A stretch of DNA of 64,000 bases. Origin: [Mycobacterium] nativiensis. GTDB lineage: Bacteria; Actinomycetota; Actinomycetes; Mycobacteriales; Mycobacteriaceae. Where the stretch lies: positions 2,000,038 through 2,064,037 of the forward strand of contig NZ_CP083986.1 of the NCBI RefSeq assembly GCF_020172685.1, read 5' to 3'. The position numbers and the translations under genes were made by a program. Shown here piece by piece: positions 14,434 to 22,841 of this stretch. Numbering within the stretch: the first letter of the stretch is position 1; the number at the start of each line of letters is the position of its first letter. The notes beneath the pieces were generated by a model that saw only the letters and a program-made list of their open reading frames with translations, was not told the origin of the DNA and did no database searches.

Positions 14434-16803
14434 GTGACTGGCAACGTAACGCTCAAACCGGTGAACGCCCGCCTCGCAGAGGAACTGGCAGTGGCTGAAC
14501 GGCAGGTCGCGGCCGCCGTCGCCCTGCTCGACGAGGGCGCGACGGTGCCGTTCATCGCCCGGTACCGCAAGGAGATCACCGGCAGCCTCGACGACGGCCA
14601 GTTGCGCACTCTCGAGGAGCGGCTGCGCTACCTGCGCGAACTCGATGAACGCCGGGCCGCTGTGCTGGCCTCGATCGAGGAGCAGGGCAAACTCACCGAT
14701 CAGCTGCGCACCGCGTTGCTGGCGGCCGACACCAAGGCCCGCGTCGAGGACATCTACCTGCCCTACAAGCCCAAGCGCCGCACCAAGGCGCAGATCGCCC
14801 GCGAAGCCGGTCTGGAGCCGCTGGCCGAGCGGCTGTTGGCCGACCCGACGATCGACCCGCAGCAGCTCGCGGCGGAGTTCACCTCCGAAGAGGTGGCCGA
14901 CGCCGCGGTAGCGCTGGAAGGGGCGCGCGCCATCCTGGTCGAACGGGCCGCCGAGGATGCCGAACTGGTGGGAGCCGTCCGGGAGCGGTTCTGGTCGGCC
15001 GGCGCACTGCGGACCGCACCGCGGTCGAAGGAGGCCGCCAATAGTGCCGCGGCACAGAAGTTCCGGGACTACTTCGAGTTCTCCGAGCCCCTGGAGGCGA
15101 TGCCGTCGCACCGGGTGCTGGCCGTGCTGCGCGGCGAGAAGGAGGACGCCCTGGCGCTGTCCTTCGGCGGCGGCGACGACGAGCCCTATCAGGCGATGGT
15201 CGCGCGGTCCCTCGGGGTGGACATGACCGGCTCGGGTGCGGCCACGCCGTGGCTGGCCGAGACCGTGCGATGGGCATGGGACACCCGGCTGGCATTCTCG
15301 GCGGCCGTCGAGGCCCGGATGCGGCTGAAGCAACGCGCCGAGCAGGACGCGGTGGCGGTGTTCGCCAAGAACCTCAAGGACCTGCTGTTGGCCGCTCCGG
15401 CGGGCAATCGCACCACGCTAGGGCTGGACCCGGGCTTTCGCACCGGCGTGAAGGTGGCCGTGGTGGACGGCACCGGAAAGGTCGTCGATACCTGCGCGAT
15501 CTTCCCGCATCAGCCGCAGCGGCAATGGGATACGGCCAAGGCGACGCTGGCGGCTCTGGTCGCTCGCCACGGGGTGGACCTGATCGCCGTCGGCAACGGC
15601 ACCGCATCGCGGGAGACCGATGCCCTGGCCGCCGAGCTGATCGCCGACATCAAGGCGGCGGGCGCTGCCGCACCGGTCAAGGCGATGGTCAGCGAGGCCG
15701 GCGCCTCGGTGTATTCGGCGTCGGCGTACGCCGCACACGAACTGCCCGAACTGGACGTCACGCTGCGCGGGGCGGTGTCGATCGCCCGGCGACTGCAGGA
15801 TCCACTGGCCGAACTGGTCAAGATCGAGCCGAAGTCGATCGGGGTGGGCCAGTACCAGCATGACGTGACGCCGGGAATCCTGGCGCGCAGCCTCGACGCG
15901 GTGGTCGAAGACGCGGTGAACGCCGTCGGCGTCGACCTCAACACCGCCTCGGCGCCGCTGCTGGCCAAGGTGTCGGGGGTGTCGGAGTCCCTGGCCGAAG
16001 CCATCGTGTCCCACCGGGACCGGACCGGGCCGTTCCGCAGTCGGGGAGCGCTGCTCGACGTGCCCCGCTTGGGACCCAAGGCATTCGAGCAGTGCGCCGG
16101 GTTCCTGCGCATCCGAGACGGGGACGACCCGCTGGACTCCTCGGGGGTGCATCCGGAGGCCTACCCGGTGGTCCGGCGCATCCTGGATCGCTCCGGTGTC
16201 GCCCTGGCCGAAATCATCGGCGACGAACGACTGCTGCGGTCGCTGCAGCCGGGCGACTTCGCCGACGACCGATTCGGGATCCCGACCGTGAGCGACATCC
16301 TCACCGAGTTGGAGAAGCCCGGGCGCGACCCGCGGCCGGCGTTCTCCACGGCCACGTTCGCCGCGGGCGTGGAGAAGGTCGCCGACCTCAAGGTGGGCAT
16401 GGTCCTCGAGGGAGTGGTGACCAACGTCGCGGCGTTCGGCGCCTTCGTTGATGTCGGCGTGCACCAGGACGGACTGGTGCACGTCTCGGCGATGTCGGAC
16501 CGCTTCGTCTCCGATCCGCACGAGGTGGTGAAATCCGGCCAGGTCGTCAAGGTCAAGGTGCTCGAGGTCGACGTCGAACGCCAACGGATCGGGCTGACGT
16601 TGCGGCTCACCGACAAGCCGGGGGACAAGGCGGGGGGCAAGCCGTCCCGAGGCCCGGCGGCCCAACCGGCTGCGCGCCGCGACCCGGGCAAGCAGAATCG
16701 GGGGGAGCGACGGCGTCCCGGCAACAGTGCCGGTGGCCGGGACGCGAGCCCGGCAGGCGGGTCGATGGCTCAGGCACTGCGGGACGCCGGATTCGGAAGG
16801 TGA
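14434..16803 (+). CDS. tex: Tex-family RNA-binding transcription accessory protein
   Basis: A 789-residue protein, the normal Tex length, starting at GTG 14434; a longer frame would run over the ankyrin gene and is rejected. Domains in order are: a helical Tex N-terminal region (NARLAEELAVAERQV, VPFIARYRKEITG); a YqgF/RNase-H-like domain from about residue 329 (LGLDPGFRTGVKVAVVDG); a helix-hairpin-helix pair near 500-560 (DLNTASAPLLAKVSGVSES, PRLGPKAFEQCAGFLRI); and an S1 RNA-binding domain near 652-725 (GVVTNVAAFGAFVDVG). A basic Gly/Pro/Arg tail completes it. Tex binds nucleic acid and associates with transcribing RNA polymerase; its loss affects virulence or toxin genes in other bacteria. 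Confidence 0.93.
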   Translation: MTGNVTLKPVNARLAEELAVAERQVAAAVALLDEGATVPFIARYRKEITGSLDDGQLRTLEERLRYLRELDERRAAVLASIEEQGKLTDQLRTALLAADTKARVEDIYLPYKPKRRTKAQIAREAGLEPLAERLLADPTIDPQQLAAEFTSEEVADAAVALEGARAILVERAAEDAELVGAVRERFWSAGALRTAPRSKEAANSAAAQKFRDYFEFSEPLEAMPSHRVLAVLRGEKEDALALSFGGGDDEPYQAMVARSLGVDMTGSGAATPWLAETVRWAWDTRLAFSAAVEARMRLKQRAEQDAVAVFAKNLKDLLLAAPAGNRTTLGLDPGFRTGVKVAVVDGTGKVVDTCAIFPHQPQRQWDTAKATLAALVARHGVDLIAVGNGTASRETDALAAELIADIKAAGAAAPVKAMVSEAGASVYSASAYAAHELPELDVTLRGAVSIARRLQDPLAELVKIEPKSIGVGQYQHDVTPGILARSLDAVVEDAVNAVGVDLNTASAPLLAKVSGVSESLAEAIVSHRDRTGPFRSRGALLDVPRLGPKAFEQCAGFLRIRDGDDPLDSSGVHPEAYPVVRRILDRSGVALAEIIGDERLLRSLQPGDFADDRFGIPTVSDILTELEKPGRDPRPAFSTATFAAGVEKVADLKVGMVLEGVVTNVAAFGAFVDVGVHQDGLVHVSAMSDRFVSDPHEVVKSGQVVKVKVLEVDVERQRIGLTLRLTDKPGDKAGGKPSRGPAAQPAARRDPGKQNRGERRRPGNSAGGRDASPAGGSMAQALRDAGFGR

Positions 16804-16810
16804 GGACTAC

Positions 16811-18193
16811 ATGGGGACGGTAGATACCGACGTCGCAGCACAATTCGCCGACATCGTCGGTGCCGGCGGCCTGCTGACCGGCGAACAGATCGGCCCCGAT
16901 TACTCCCACGACGAGGCGCTGGTGGGCGCACCGGTGACCCCGGGCTACGTGGCCCGCCCGCAGACCGCCGAGCAGGTGGCGGCGCTGCTGGCCGCCGCCA
17001 CCGCGGCCAAGATTCCGGTCACTGCGCGCGGTTCGGGCACCGGACTGTCGGCGGGTGCGCGGCCGTGCCCGGACGGACTGCTGATCTCCTTCGAGAAGAT
17101 GAACGCGGTCCTGGAGATCGACACCGACAACCAGGTCGCGGTGGTGCAGCCCGGGGTGACCCTGGCCGAGCTCGACGCCGCGACCGCCGACGCGGGCCTG
17201 ATGTACACGGTGTTCCCCGGGGAACTGTCGGCCAGCGTCGGCGGCAACGTCGGAACCAACGCCGGCGGCATGCGCGCGGTCAAATACGGGGTGACCCGGC
17301 ACAACGTGCTCGGGCTGCAGGCCGCGCTTCCCACCGGCGAGCTGATCCGTACCGGCGGGAAGATCACCAAGGTGTCCACCGGCTACGACCTGACCCAGCT
17401 GATCATCGGCTCGGAGGGCACCTGCGCGCTGGCCACCGAGGTCACCGTCCGGCTCTACCCGCGGCTGGCGCACTCGGCCACCCTGCTGGCGCCGTTTCCC
17501 GACCTGCCGGCGGTGATGCGCGCGGTACCGGCGGTGGTGCGCAGCGGCGTGGACCCGGTGATCCTCGAATACGTCGACAAGCTCACCCTGGCCGCGATCA
17601 GCTACTCGCAGAACCTGAACCTGGGCATCCCCGACGCGATCCGCGAGAGCGCCGAGGCGCACCTGGTTATCGGCTTGGAGAACCGCGACCACGACCGGCT
17701 CGAGGAAGATGTGGCCATGCTGGGCGAATTACTGGCCTCCCTCGGTGCGGTCGACGTCTATGTGCTGGAGGGGAATTCGGCGCACGCCCTGATCGAGGCC
17801 CGCGAGAAGGCGTTCTGGACGGCCAAGGCAGCCGGCGCCCACGACGTCCTCGACGTGGTGGTGCCGCGGGCGGTGATGCACCAGTTCTTCGCCCGGGCAC
17901 AGGAATTCGCTCAAGTCGTGGGCGCCGGGGTGGTCGGCTGCGGGCACGCCGGCGACGGCAACGTCCACCTGGCGGTGTTCTGCGCCGACGACGACGTCCG
18001 GCACCGGCTGTTGCATGACATCTTCTCGGCGGCCATGACGTTGGGCGGTGCGATCTCGGGGGAGCACGGCTTGGGCCGGGTGAAGACGCAACATTTCCTG
18101 GAGCTGGAGGATCCGGTCAAGGTCGCGCTGATGCGACGGATCAAGGATGCCTTCGACCCGGCCGGGATCTTGAACCCCGGCGTGCTTCTATAG
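16811..18193 (+). CDS. FAD-linked oxidase, glycolate/D-lactate oxidase GlcD-like
   Basis: A 460-residue protein starting at ATG 16811, seven bases after the tex stop, with GAAGGTGAGG just before it. The PCMH-type FAD domain shows ARGSGTGLSAGARP near residues 72-85 and SVGGNVGTNAGGMRAVKYG near 140-155. The C-terminal FAD-oxidase domain has VGCGHAGDGNVHLAVF and the closing SGEHGLGRVKTQ and FDPAGILNPG. It oxidises a 2-hydroxy acid (glycolate or D-lactate type) with FAD. The position directly behind tex suggests co-transcription but no functional link is evident. Confidence 0.88.
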   Translation: MGTVDTDVAAQFADIVGAGGLLTGEQIGPDYSHDEALVGAPVTPGYVARPQTAEQVAALLAAATAAKIPVTARGSGTGLSAGARPCPDGLLISFEKMNAVLEIDTDNQVAVVQPGVTLAELDAATADAGLMYTVFPGELSASVGGNVGTNAGGMRAVKYGVTRHNVLGLQAALPTGELIRTGGKITKVSTGYDLTQLIIGSEGTCALATEVTVRLYPRLAHSATLLAPFPDLPAVMRAVPAVVRSGVDPVILEYVDKLTLAAISYSQNLNLGIPDAIRESAEAHLVIGLENRDHDRLEEDVAMLGELLASLGAVDVYVLEGNSAHALIEAREKAFWTAKAAGAHDVLDVVVPRAVMHQFFARAQEFAQVVGAGVVGCGHAGDGNVHLAVFCADDDVRHRLLHDIFSAAMTLGGAISGEHGLGRVKTQHFLELEDPVKVALMRRIKDAFDPAGILNPGVLL

Positions 18194-18279
18194 GCAGCAG
18201 ACCGCGAGCGGGATCCTTCCCACACCCGTGTGTCGCCTCGGACAATTCCCACTCGGTAGGAAGACGAAAGGCAGCGGAG

Positions 18280-19848
18280 ATGACCAACGGAGCGCAGGCC
18301 CTCATCACCACCCTGGTCGACAGCGGTGTTCAGGTCTGCTTCGCCAACCCGGGTACATCGGAGATGCACTTCGTGGCCGCGCTGGACTCGGTGCCGCAGA
18401 TGCGCGGGGTGCTGTGCCTGTTCGAAGGCGTGGTGACCGGCGCCGCCGACGGCTATGCCCGGATCGCCGGGAAGCCGGCCGCCACCCTGCTGCACCTGGG
18501 TCCTGGCCTGGGCAATGGCCTGGCCAACCTGCACAACGCTCGGCGGGCTCACGTGCCGGTGGTCAACGTCATCGGCGATCACGCCACTTACCACAAGAAG
18601 TACGACGCACCGCTGGAATCTGACATCGAACCGCTGACCGACTGGACCCACGGCTGGGTGCGTCGTACCGGCGCCGGCGCTGACATCGGCAACGACGCCG
18701 CCGAAGCCGTCGCCGCTTCGATGGCCAGCCCTGCACAGGTCGCCAACCTGATCCTGCCCGCCGACATCTCCTGGGATGAGGGGGCAAAAGCGGCTCAGCC
18801 GATCGAGCCGGTGCCCGCAGGCGCCCCCGACGAGCATGCCGTTGCCGAGATCGCCGAGGTACTGCGCAGCGGCGAACCGGCCGGGCTGCTGATCGGCGGA
18901 CCCGCCGCCGGTGATGTGCGCGCACTGGAGGCCATCGACCGGATCGCCGCCGCGACCGGCGTCGTCGCGCTGGTCGAGACCTTCCCGGCCCGGCTGACGC
19001 GCGGCGCCGGGGTGCCGGCGATCGCGCGGCTCGGCTACCTGGCCGAGCAGGCCACCTTCCAGCTCAACGGGATCAAGCACCTGGTGGTCGCCGGCACCCG
19101 TGCTCCGGTGTCGTTCTTCGCCTATCCCGGCAAGCCCAGTGACCTGGTGCCCGAGGGCTGCGCCGTCCACAATCTGGCCGGCCTCGAGATCGATGTGGTC
19201 GCGGCGCTGGAACAGTTGGCCGACCTGGTGGCGCCCGATGTGCAGGCCCGCCCCGCGCCCGCCGCCGCCCCCGAGCTGCCGACCGGGGAGCTGACCGCGC
19301 AGAACTGGGTGCAGGTGATCGGGGCGTTGTTGCCCGACAACGCGATCATCTCCGATGAGTCCAACACGGCGGGACTGATGCTTCCGGCGGCCACCGCCGG
19401 CTCACCGCGCCACGACGTGCTCACGCTGACCGGCGGGGCGATCGGGCAGGGTCTGCCGGTCGCGCTCGGTGCCGCCGTCGCCGCGCCCGATCGGCCGGTG
19501 ATCGCCTTGCAGGCCGACGGCAGTGCGGCCTACACCATCTCCGCGTTGTGGACCATGGCACGGGAGAACGCCAACGTCACCATTGTGCTGATCAACAACA
19601 GCGCGTACGCGATCCTGCGCCTGGAGCTGGCCCGGGTGGGCGCCGAGAGCGAAGGGGGCCACGGCCCGAAGGCAGAAGCCCTGCTCGACCTGTCGCGGCC
19701 GAATTTGGATTTCGCCAAGATCGCCGAGGGCTTCGGGGTGCCCGCCACGATCGCGACCACCTGCGAGGAACTCGCCGAGCAGTTCAGCCGGGCGCTGGCC
19801 GAACCGGGTCCGCACCTGATCGACGCGCGGATCCCGGCACTGCTCTAA
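18280..19848 (+). CDS. ilvX: ThDP-dependent acetolactate-synthase-like enzyme (IlvX-like)
   Basis: A 522-residue protein with the three ThDP-enzyme domains. The activating glutamate is E49 in CLFEGVVTGAADGYAR. The pyrophosphate/Mg site is near residue 410 (LQADGSAAYTISALWTM, ending in INN). It resembles the mycobacterial IlvX group (M. tuberculosis Rv3509c, from memory), which is short compared with true acetohydroxyacid synthases and usually not in the ilvBNC operon. Benzoylformate-decarboxylase-like activity is an alternative. CGGAG lies close to the ATG. Its TAA stop overlaps the TAG stop of the convergent cutinase (19845-19848). Confidence 0.75.
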   Translation: MTNGAQALITTLVDSGVQVCFANPGTSEMHFVAALDSVPQMRGVLCLFEGVVTGAADGYARIAGKPAATLLHLGPGLGNGLANLHNARRAHVPVVNVIGDHATYHKKYDAPLESDIEPLTDWTHGWVRRTGAGADIGNDAAEAVAASMASPAQVANLILPADISWDEGAKAAQPIEPVPAGAPDEHAVAEIAEVLRSGEPAGLLIGGPAAGDVRALEAIDRIAAATGVVALVETFPARLTRGAGVPAIARLGYLAEQATFQLNGIKHLVVAGTRAPVSFFAYPGKPSDLVPEGCAVHNLAGLEIDVVAALEQLADLVAPDVQARPAPAAAPELPTGELTAQNWVQVIGALLPDNAIISDESNTAGLMLPAATAGSPRHDVLTLTGGAIGQGLPVALGAAVAAPDRPVIALQADGSAAYTISALWTMARENANVTIVLINNSAYAILRLELARVGAESEGGHGPKAEALLDLSRPNLDFAKIAEGFGVPATIATTCEELAEQFSRALAEPGPHLIDARIPALL

Positions 19849-20492
19849 CCGATGGTCAACCGCTGCGCGGCGAACGAGGCGGCTTCGATCGCCTTACCGT
19901 CCTGCACGTACATCAGGTGCGGGATGACGCTGCCGCTCTCTTCGCAGTAGATGTCGCCGGTCAGACAGAAGTCGATGCTCTTCGGCTGGTACGCCGAGGC
20001 CAGCACCGGCAGCGGGCCGCCCCACAGCGAGGTGGAGTACGGGCTCGACGGCGGGCCGAACAGTGCCACCGCGACGACATGGTTGGCGACCGAGGCCGGC
20101 AGTGAGTGGCTGGACATCTCGATGACGCTGGCGCCCTGGGAGTAGCCGCCGAGCACCAGTTTGGTGTTGGGGCAGTTGGCGACCGTGGCCTGAATGTGGG
20201 CGATGGCGTCGCTCTCACCGAGCAACGCGCTGTTGCGGTAGTCGGTGCTCGCCGGGTACTCGACCGGGTAGACGTGGACCTCGCGGCCGGGCAGCTGTTC
20301 GAGGAGCGAGGCGACGAACGCCTCGCCGACGTCACCGAGCCCGACAGGCTGACCGGAGCCTCGGGCGAAGACCACTTCGGTGTCCGGGCAGGGCTCGGCC
20401 GCAGCGACCGGCATGGCGGCGGGCGCGCCCACCAGCGTTCCGGTCAGCAGCACCGCGGCGGCGACGGTGCGAACAGTGTCACGCGAGATCAT
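19845..20492 (-). CDS. Secreted cutinase family esterase
   Basis: A 215-residue protein starting at ATG 20492 with a signal peptide (VRTVAAAVLLTGTLVGAP) and the mature opening EPCPDTEVVFARGSGQP. The triad appears in GGYSQGASV (Ser), CLTGDIYC (Asp) and VIPHLMY (His). It is the downstream one of two tandem cutinases; the other is at 20606, 113 bp upstream on the same strand. It is expected to be an exported lipid esterase. The stop codon overlaps that of the convergent ThDP enzyme. Confidence 0.9.
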   Translation of the reverse strand: MISRDTVRTVAAAVLLTGTLVGAPAAMPVAAAEPCPDTEVVFARGSGQPVGLGDVGEAFVASLLEQLPGREVHVYPVEYPASTDYRNSALLGESDAIAHIQATVANCPNTKLVLGGYSQGASVIEMSSHSLPASVANHVVAVALFGPPSSPYSTSLWGGPLPVLASAYQPKSIDFCLTGDIYCEESGSVIPHLMYVQDGKAIEAASFAAQRLTIG

Positions 20493-20605
20493 CCCTAAAT
20501 GCTGACATGGCCCGGTCCGATGACTGGCCCGCGGGTCGGGATTGGGCGCCGTCAACAGGGCGGACAGCAAACCACCGCGGCGATGGCGCACAGCGAACAA
20601 GGTGG

Positions 20606-21280
20606 TTACAGCCTGTTTGCCGCGTAGGCCGCGCCCTCATCGACGATCCCGCCGTAGGCGCCGGGTGCGTGCGCGGAGAAGTTCAGCCCCTCGGAGCAGA
20701 CCGGGTCTTCGGGCGCACACAGCTGGATCGTCTTGCCCGTGTAGCCGGGGCCGATGACGACGGCCGGCTGTCCCAGGAAGTTCATCGCCCGCTCGTTGGG
20801 GGTCCCGAACAGCACCACAGCGGCGACGTGGTCGGCCACCTCGGGGGGCATCGGCCGTGGTACATCGGTGCCGTCCACCCCGTCCGGGATGACATCGGCG
20901 GTGGTGAAACCCATGACCGCAGCGCCCTGTGAGAAGCCGCTGAGCACCATCTTGGTCTTGGGGCAGGATGCCGCGGTGGCCTCGATGTGATTGGCCGCAT
21001 CGCGGATGCCCTGGACCCCGGTCGGCCAGTCATTGGTGGCCGGATAGTCGACCGGGTAGACGTCCAGAGACCGCTCCGGAAGCCGGGCCCGCAGGGCGTC
21101 GGCGAAAGCTTGCCCGGTCTCGCCGAGGCCGGGTGCCTCATCGGTGCCTCTAGCAAACAAAACCTGGACATCGGGACATGGCTCGGCGGAGGCGGACGGC
21201 GGTGTGATGGCGGTGCTCTGCAGCAGCCAGGTCAATGCCAGCGCAACACCGAGGGGACGAAGAATCCGACGTGCGTTCAC
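20606..21280 (-). CDS. Secreted cutinase family esterase
   Basis: A 224-residue protein from GTG 21280 (VNARRILRPLGVALALTWLL), which gives a good signal peptide; an ATG nine codons upstream (21307) is an alternative start. The mature part begins EPCPDVQVLFARGTDEA. The triad is SGFSQGAAV (Ser), CAPEDPVC (Asp) and NFSAHAPGAY (His). Phe in the nucleophile elbow and the longer loop PDGVDGTDVPRPMPP distinguish it from its neighbour. Tandem duplication followed by divergence is likely. Confidence 0.9.
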   Translation of the reverse strand: MNARRILRPLGVALALTWLLQSTAITPPSASAEPCPDVQVLFARGTDEAPGLGETGQAFADALRARLPERSLDVYPVDYPATNDWPTGVQGIRDAANHIEATAASCPKTKMVLSGFSQGAAVMGFTTADVIPDGVDGTDVPRPMPPEVADHVAAVVLFGTPNERAMNFLGQPAVVIGPGYTGKTIQLCAPEDPVCSEGLNFSAHAPGAYGGIVDEGAAYAANRL

Positions 21281-21446
21281 CCGTTTATGGTGGCATACGA
21301 CAGCCATTCGCGCAGGCTGACACTCATGGGGACTGAACAGTTTCGACGATCGGACGCCGGCTGCGCCGCCCGACGCTCTGCGAAGCCTTTCGATGACCTG
21401 AGCCGCGACTGAGTCCAGCGGCGCGCGTGTGTGGTTACCCGGAGGT

Positions 21447-22688
21447 TTACACCGGGTGTCGGCTCGGTGGAATCCCGTCGATGTCCTGATCTGAGCAAAC
21501 TCGGAAGACCATCGCAACGACGAGTGCGAGCAACTGAATCCCGACCACCGCGACGACCAGAACACCGACGGAAATGTCGTAGAGCCATCCAGTGAGCGCG
21601 CCGCCGGCGGCGGCCGCCGCGCCCAGCCCGGCAGCGAATATCCCGTAGGCGCCGGCCCGGCGCGCCGGCGCGACCATGTCGGCGACCGCGGCGCGCAGCG
21701 TCGACTCCTGAATTCCCACCGCCGCCCCCCACACCAGTGCGCCGGCCACCACGGCCACGACACTGCCGGAGAAGGCCGACACCGCGACTCCGGCCGACAG
21801 GATCGGCAGCGTGAGCAGGACTTTTCCGCCGAATCGGTCATAACACCATCCCGACGCGAGTGCTGCCACGGCGTCGGCCCCCATGGCGGCCGCGTACAGC
21901 ACCGGAACCAGTGCGGCCGGCAGCAGACCGCGGATGACCATGTGAAACGACATCAGCCCGAAGGTCGCGAACCCGGTCATGGTCAGCGCGACGAATCCGC
22001 AGTACCGCCAGAATGCCGCCGGCAACCGCGCAGCGTCGCCGGCGGCTGCCGATTGCGCCGGTGCCGCGCCGCGTTCGTAGTCGGCCGGATCGGGCACCCG
22101 CAGCCGGAGCCACACCAGCAGTGCCAGCGTCGCCACGCCGGGAAGGGCCAGCACACCCAGCGCCGGGGCATAGTCGCCGCCGGTGACGGCCAGGACCCCG
22201 GCGACCGTCAACGGTCCGATCACCGCGCCGATCTGGTCGAGCGCCTCGTGCACGGCGAATCCCCGACCGCGACCGGTGGCGCTGGCCGCGTGTGACAACA
22301 AGGTGTCCTTGGCGGGGCTGCGAACCGCCTTGCCGACCCGCTCGGCGATCACCAGGGCCACCGCGGTCCACAGGGTGCCGACGATGCCGAGCAGGGGAAC
22401 GGTGATCACGGTCAGCGCATAACCGGCGATGGTCCAGGACCAGAACCGTTTGGTGCGGTCGGCCAACGGGCCCGACACCAGCCGCAAACCCAGCGCGGCG
22501 GCCTCCCCGACCCCGGTCACGGCGCCCACCACCAAGCCGGTCGCCCCGAGTGAGGCCAGCAGCGGTCCGGTGATGGACCGGGCGCCCTCGTAGACGAAGT
22601 CGGCCAGCAGGCTGACGGTGCCGAACACGGTGACGAACCGCCATGCACTCAATGCCGGGCGGGATGCAGTGCGGTTCACCGCTCGCAT
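21447..22688 (-). CDS. Major facilitator superfamily transporter
   Basis: A 413-residue membrane protein from ATG 22688; the much longer open frame above it runs antisense to the Hsp70-like gene and is not coding. About 12 hydrophobic segments are visible, with the MFS loop 2-3 signature GPLADRTKRFW and a second-half counterpart SGWCYDRFGGKVLL. The segment AERVGKAVRSPAKDTLLSHA matches the subfamily of predicted efflux MFS proteins seen in actinobacteria. The substrate is unknown. It is divergent from the Hsp70-like gene at 22842. Confidence 0.87.
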   Translation of the reverse strand: MRAVNRTASRPALSAWRFVTVFGTVSLLADFVYEGARSITGPLLASLGATGLVVGAVTGVGEAAALGLRLVSGPLADRTKRFWSWTIAGYALTVITVPLLGIVGTLWTAVALVIAERVGKAVRSPAKDTLLSHAASATGRGRGFAVHEALDQIGAVIGPLTVAGVLAVTGGDYAPALGVLALPGVATLALLVWLRLRVPDPADYERGAAPAQSAAAGDAARLPAAFWRYCGFVALTMTGFATFGLMSFHMVIRGLLPAALVPVLYAAAMGADAVAALASGWCYDRFGGKVLLTLPILSAGVAVSAFSGSVVAVVAGALVWGAAVGIQESTLRAAVADMVAPARRAGAYGIFAAGLGAAAAAGGALTGWLYDISVGVLVVAVVGIQLLALVVAMVFRVCSDQDIDGIPPSRHPV

Positions 22689-22841
22689 GGGATCTGATGG
22701 TAAACGCGTGCCGAAAGGACCGTTGCGAGTTATCCGCCGCACCAATGGCACTCCAATGCCGGGTAAACAAGACACTCGTCGATAAAATTGCGACGACCGA
22801 TGCTTTTCTGATCGCCGGTAGGCAAGCGTGGATGGGGCAGC

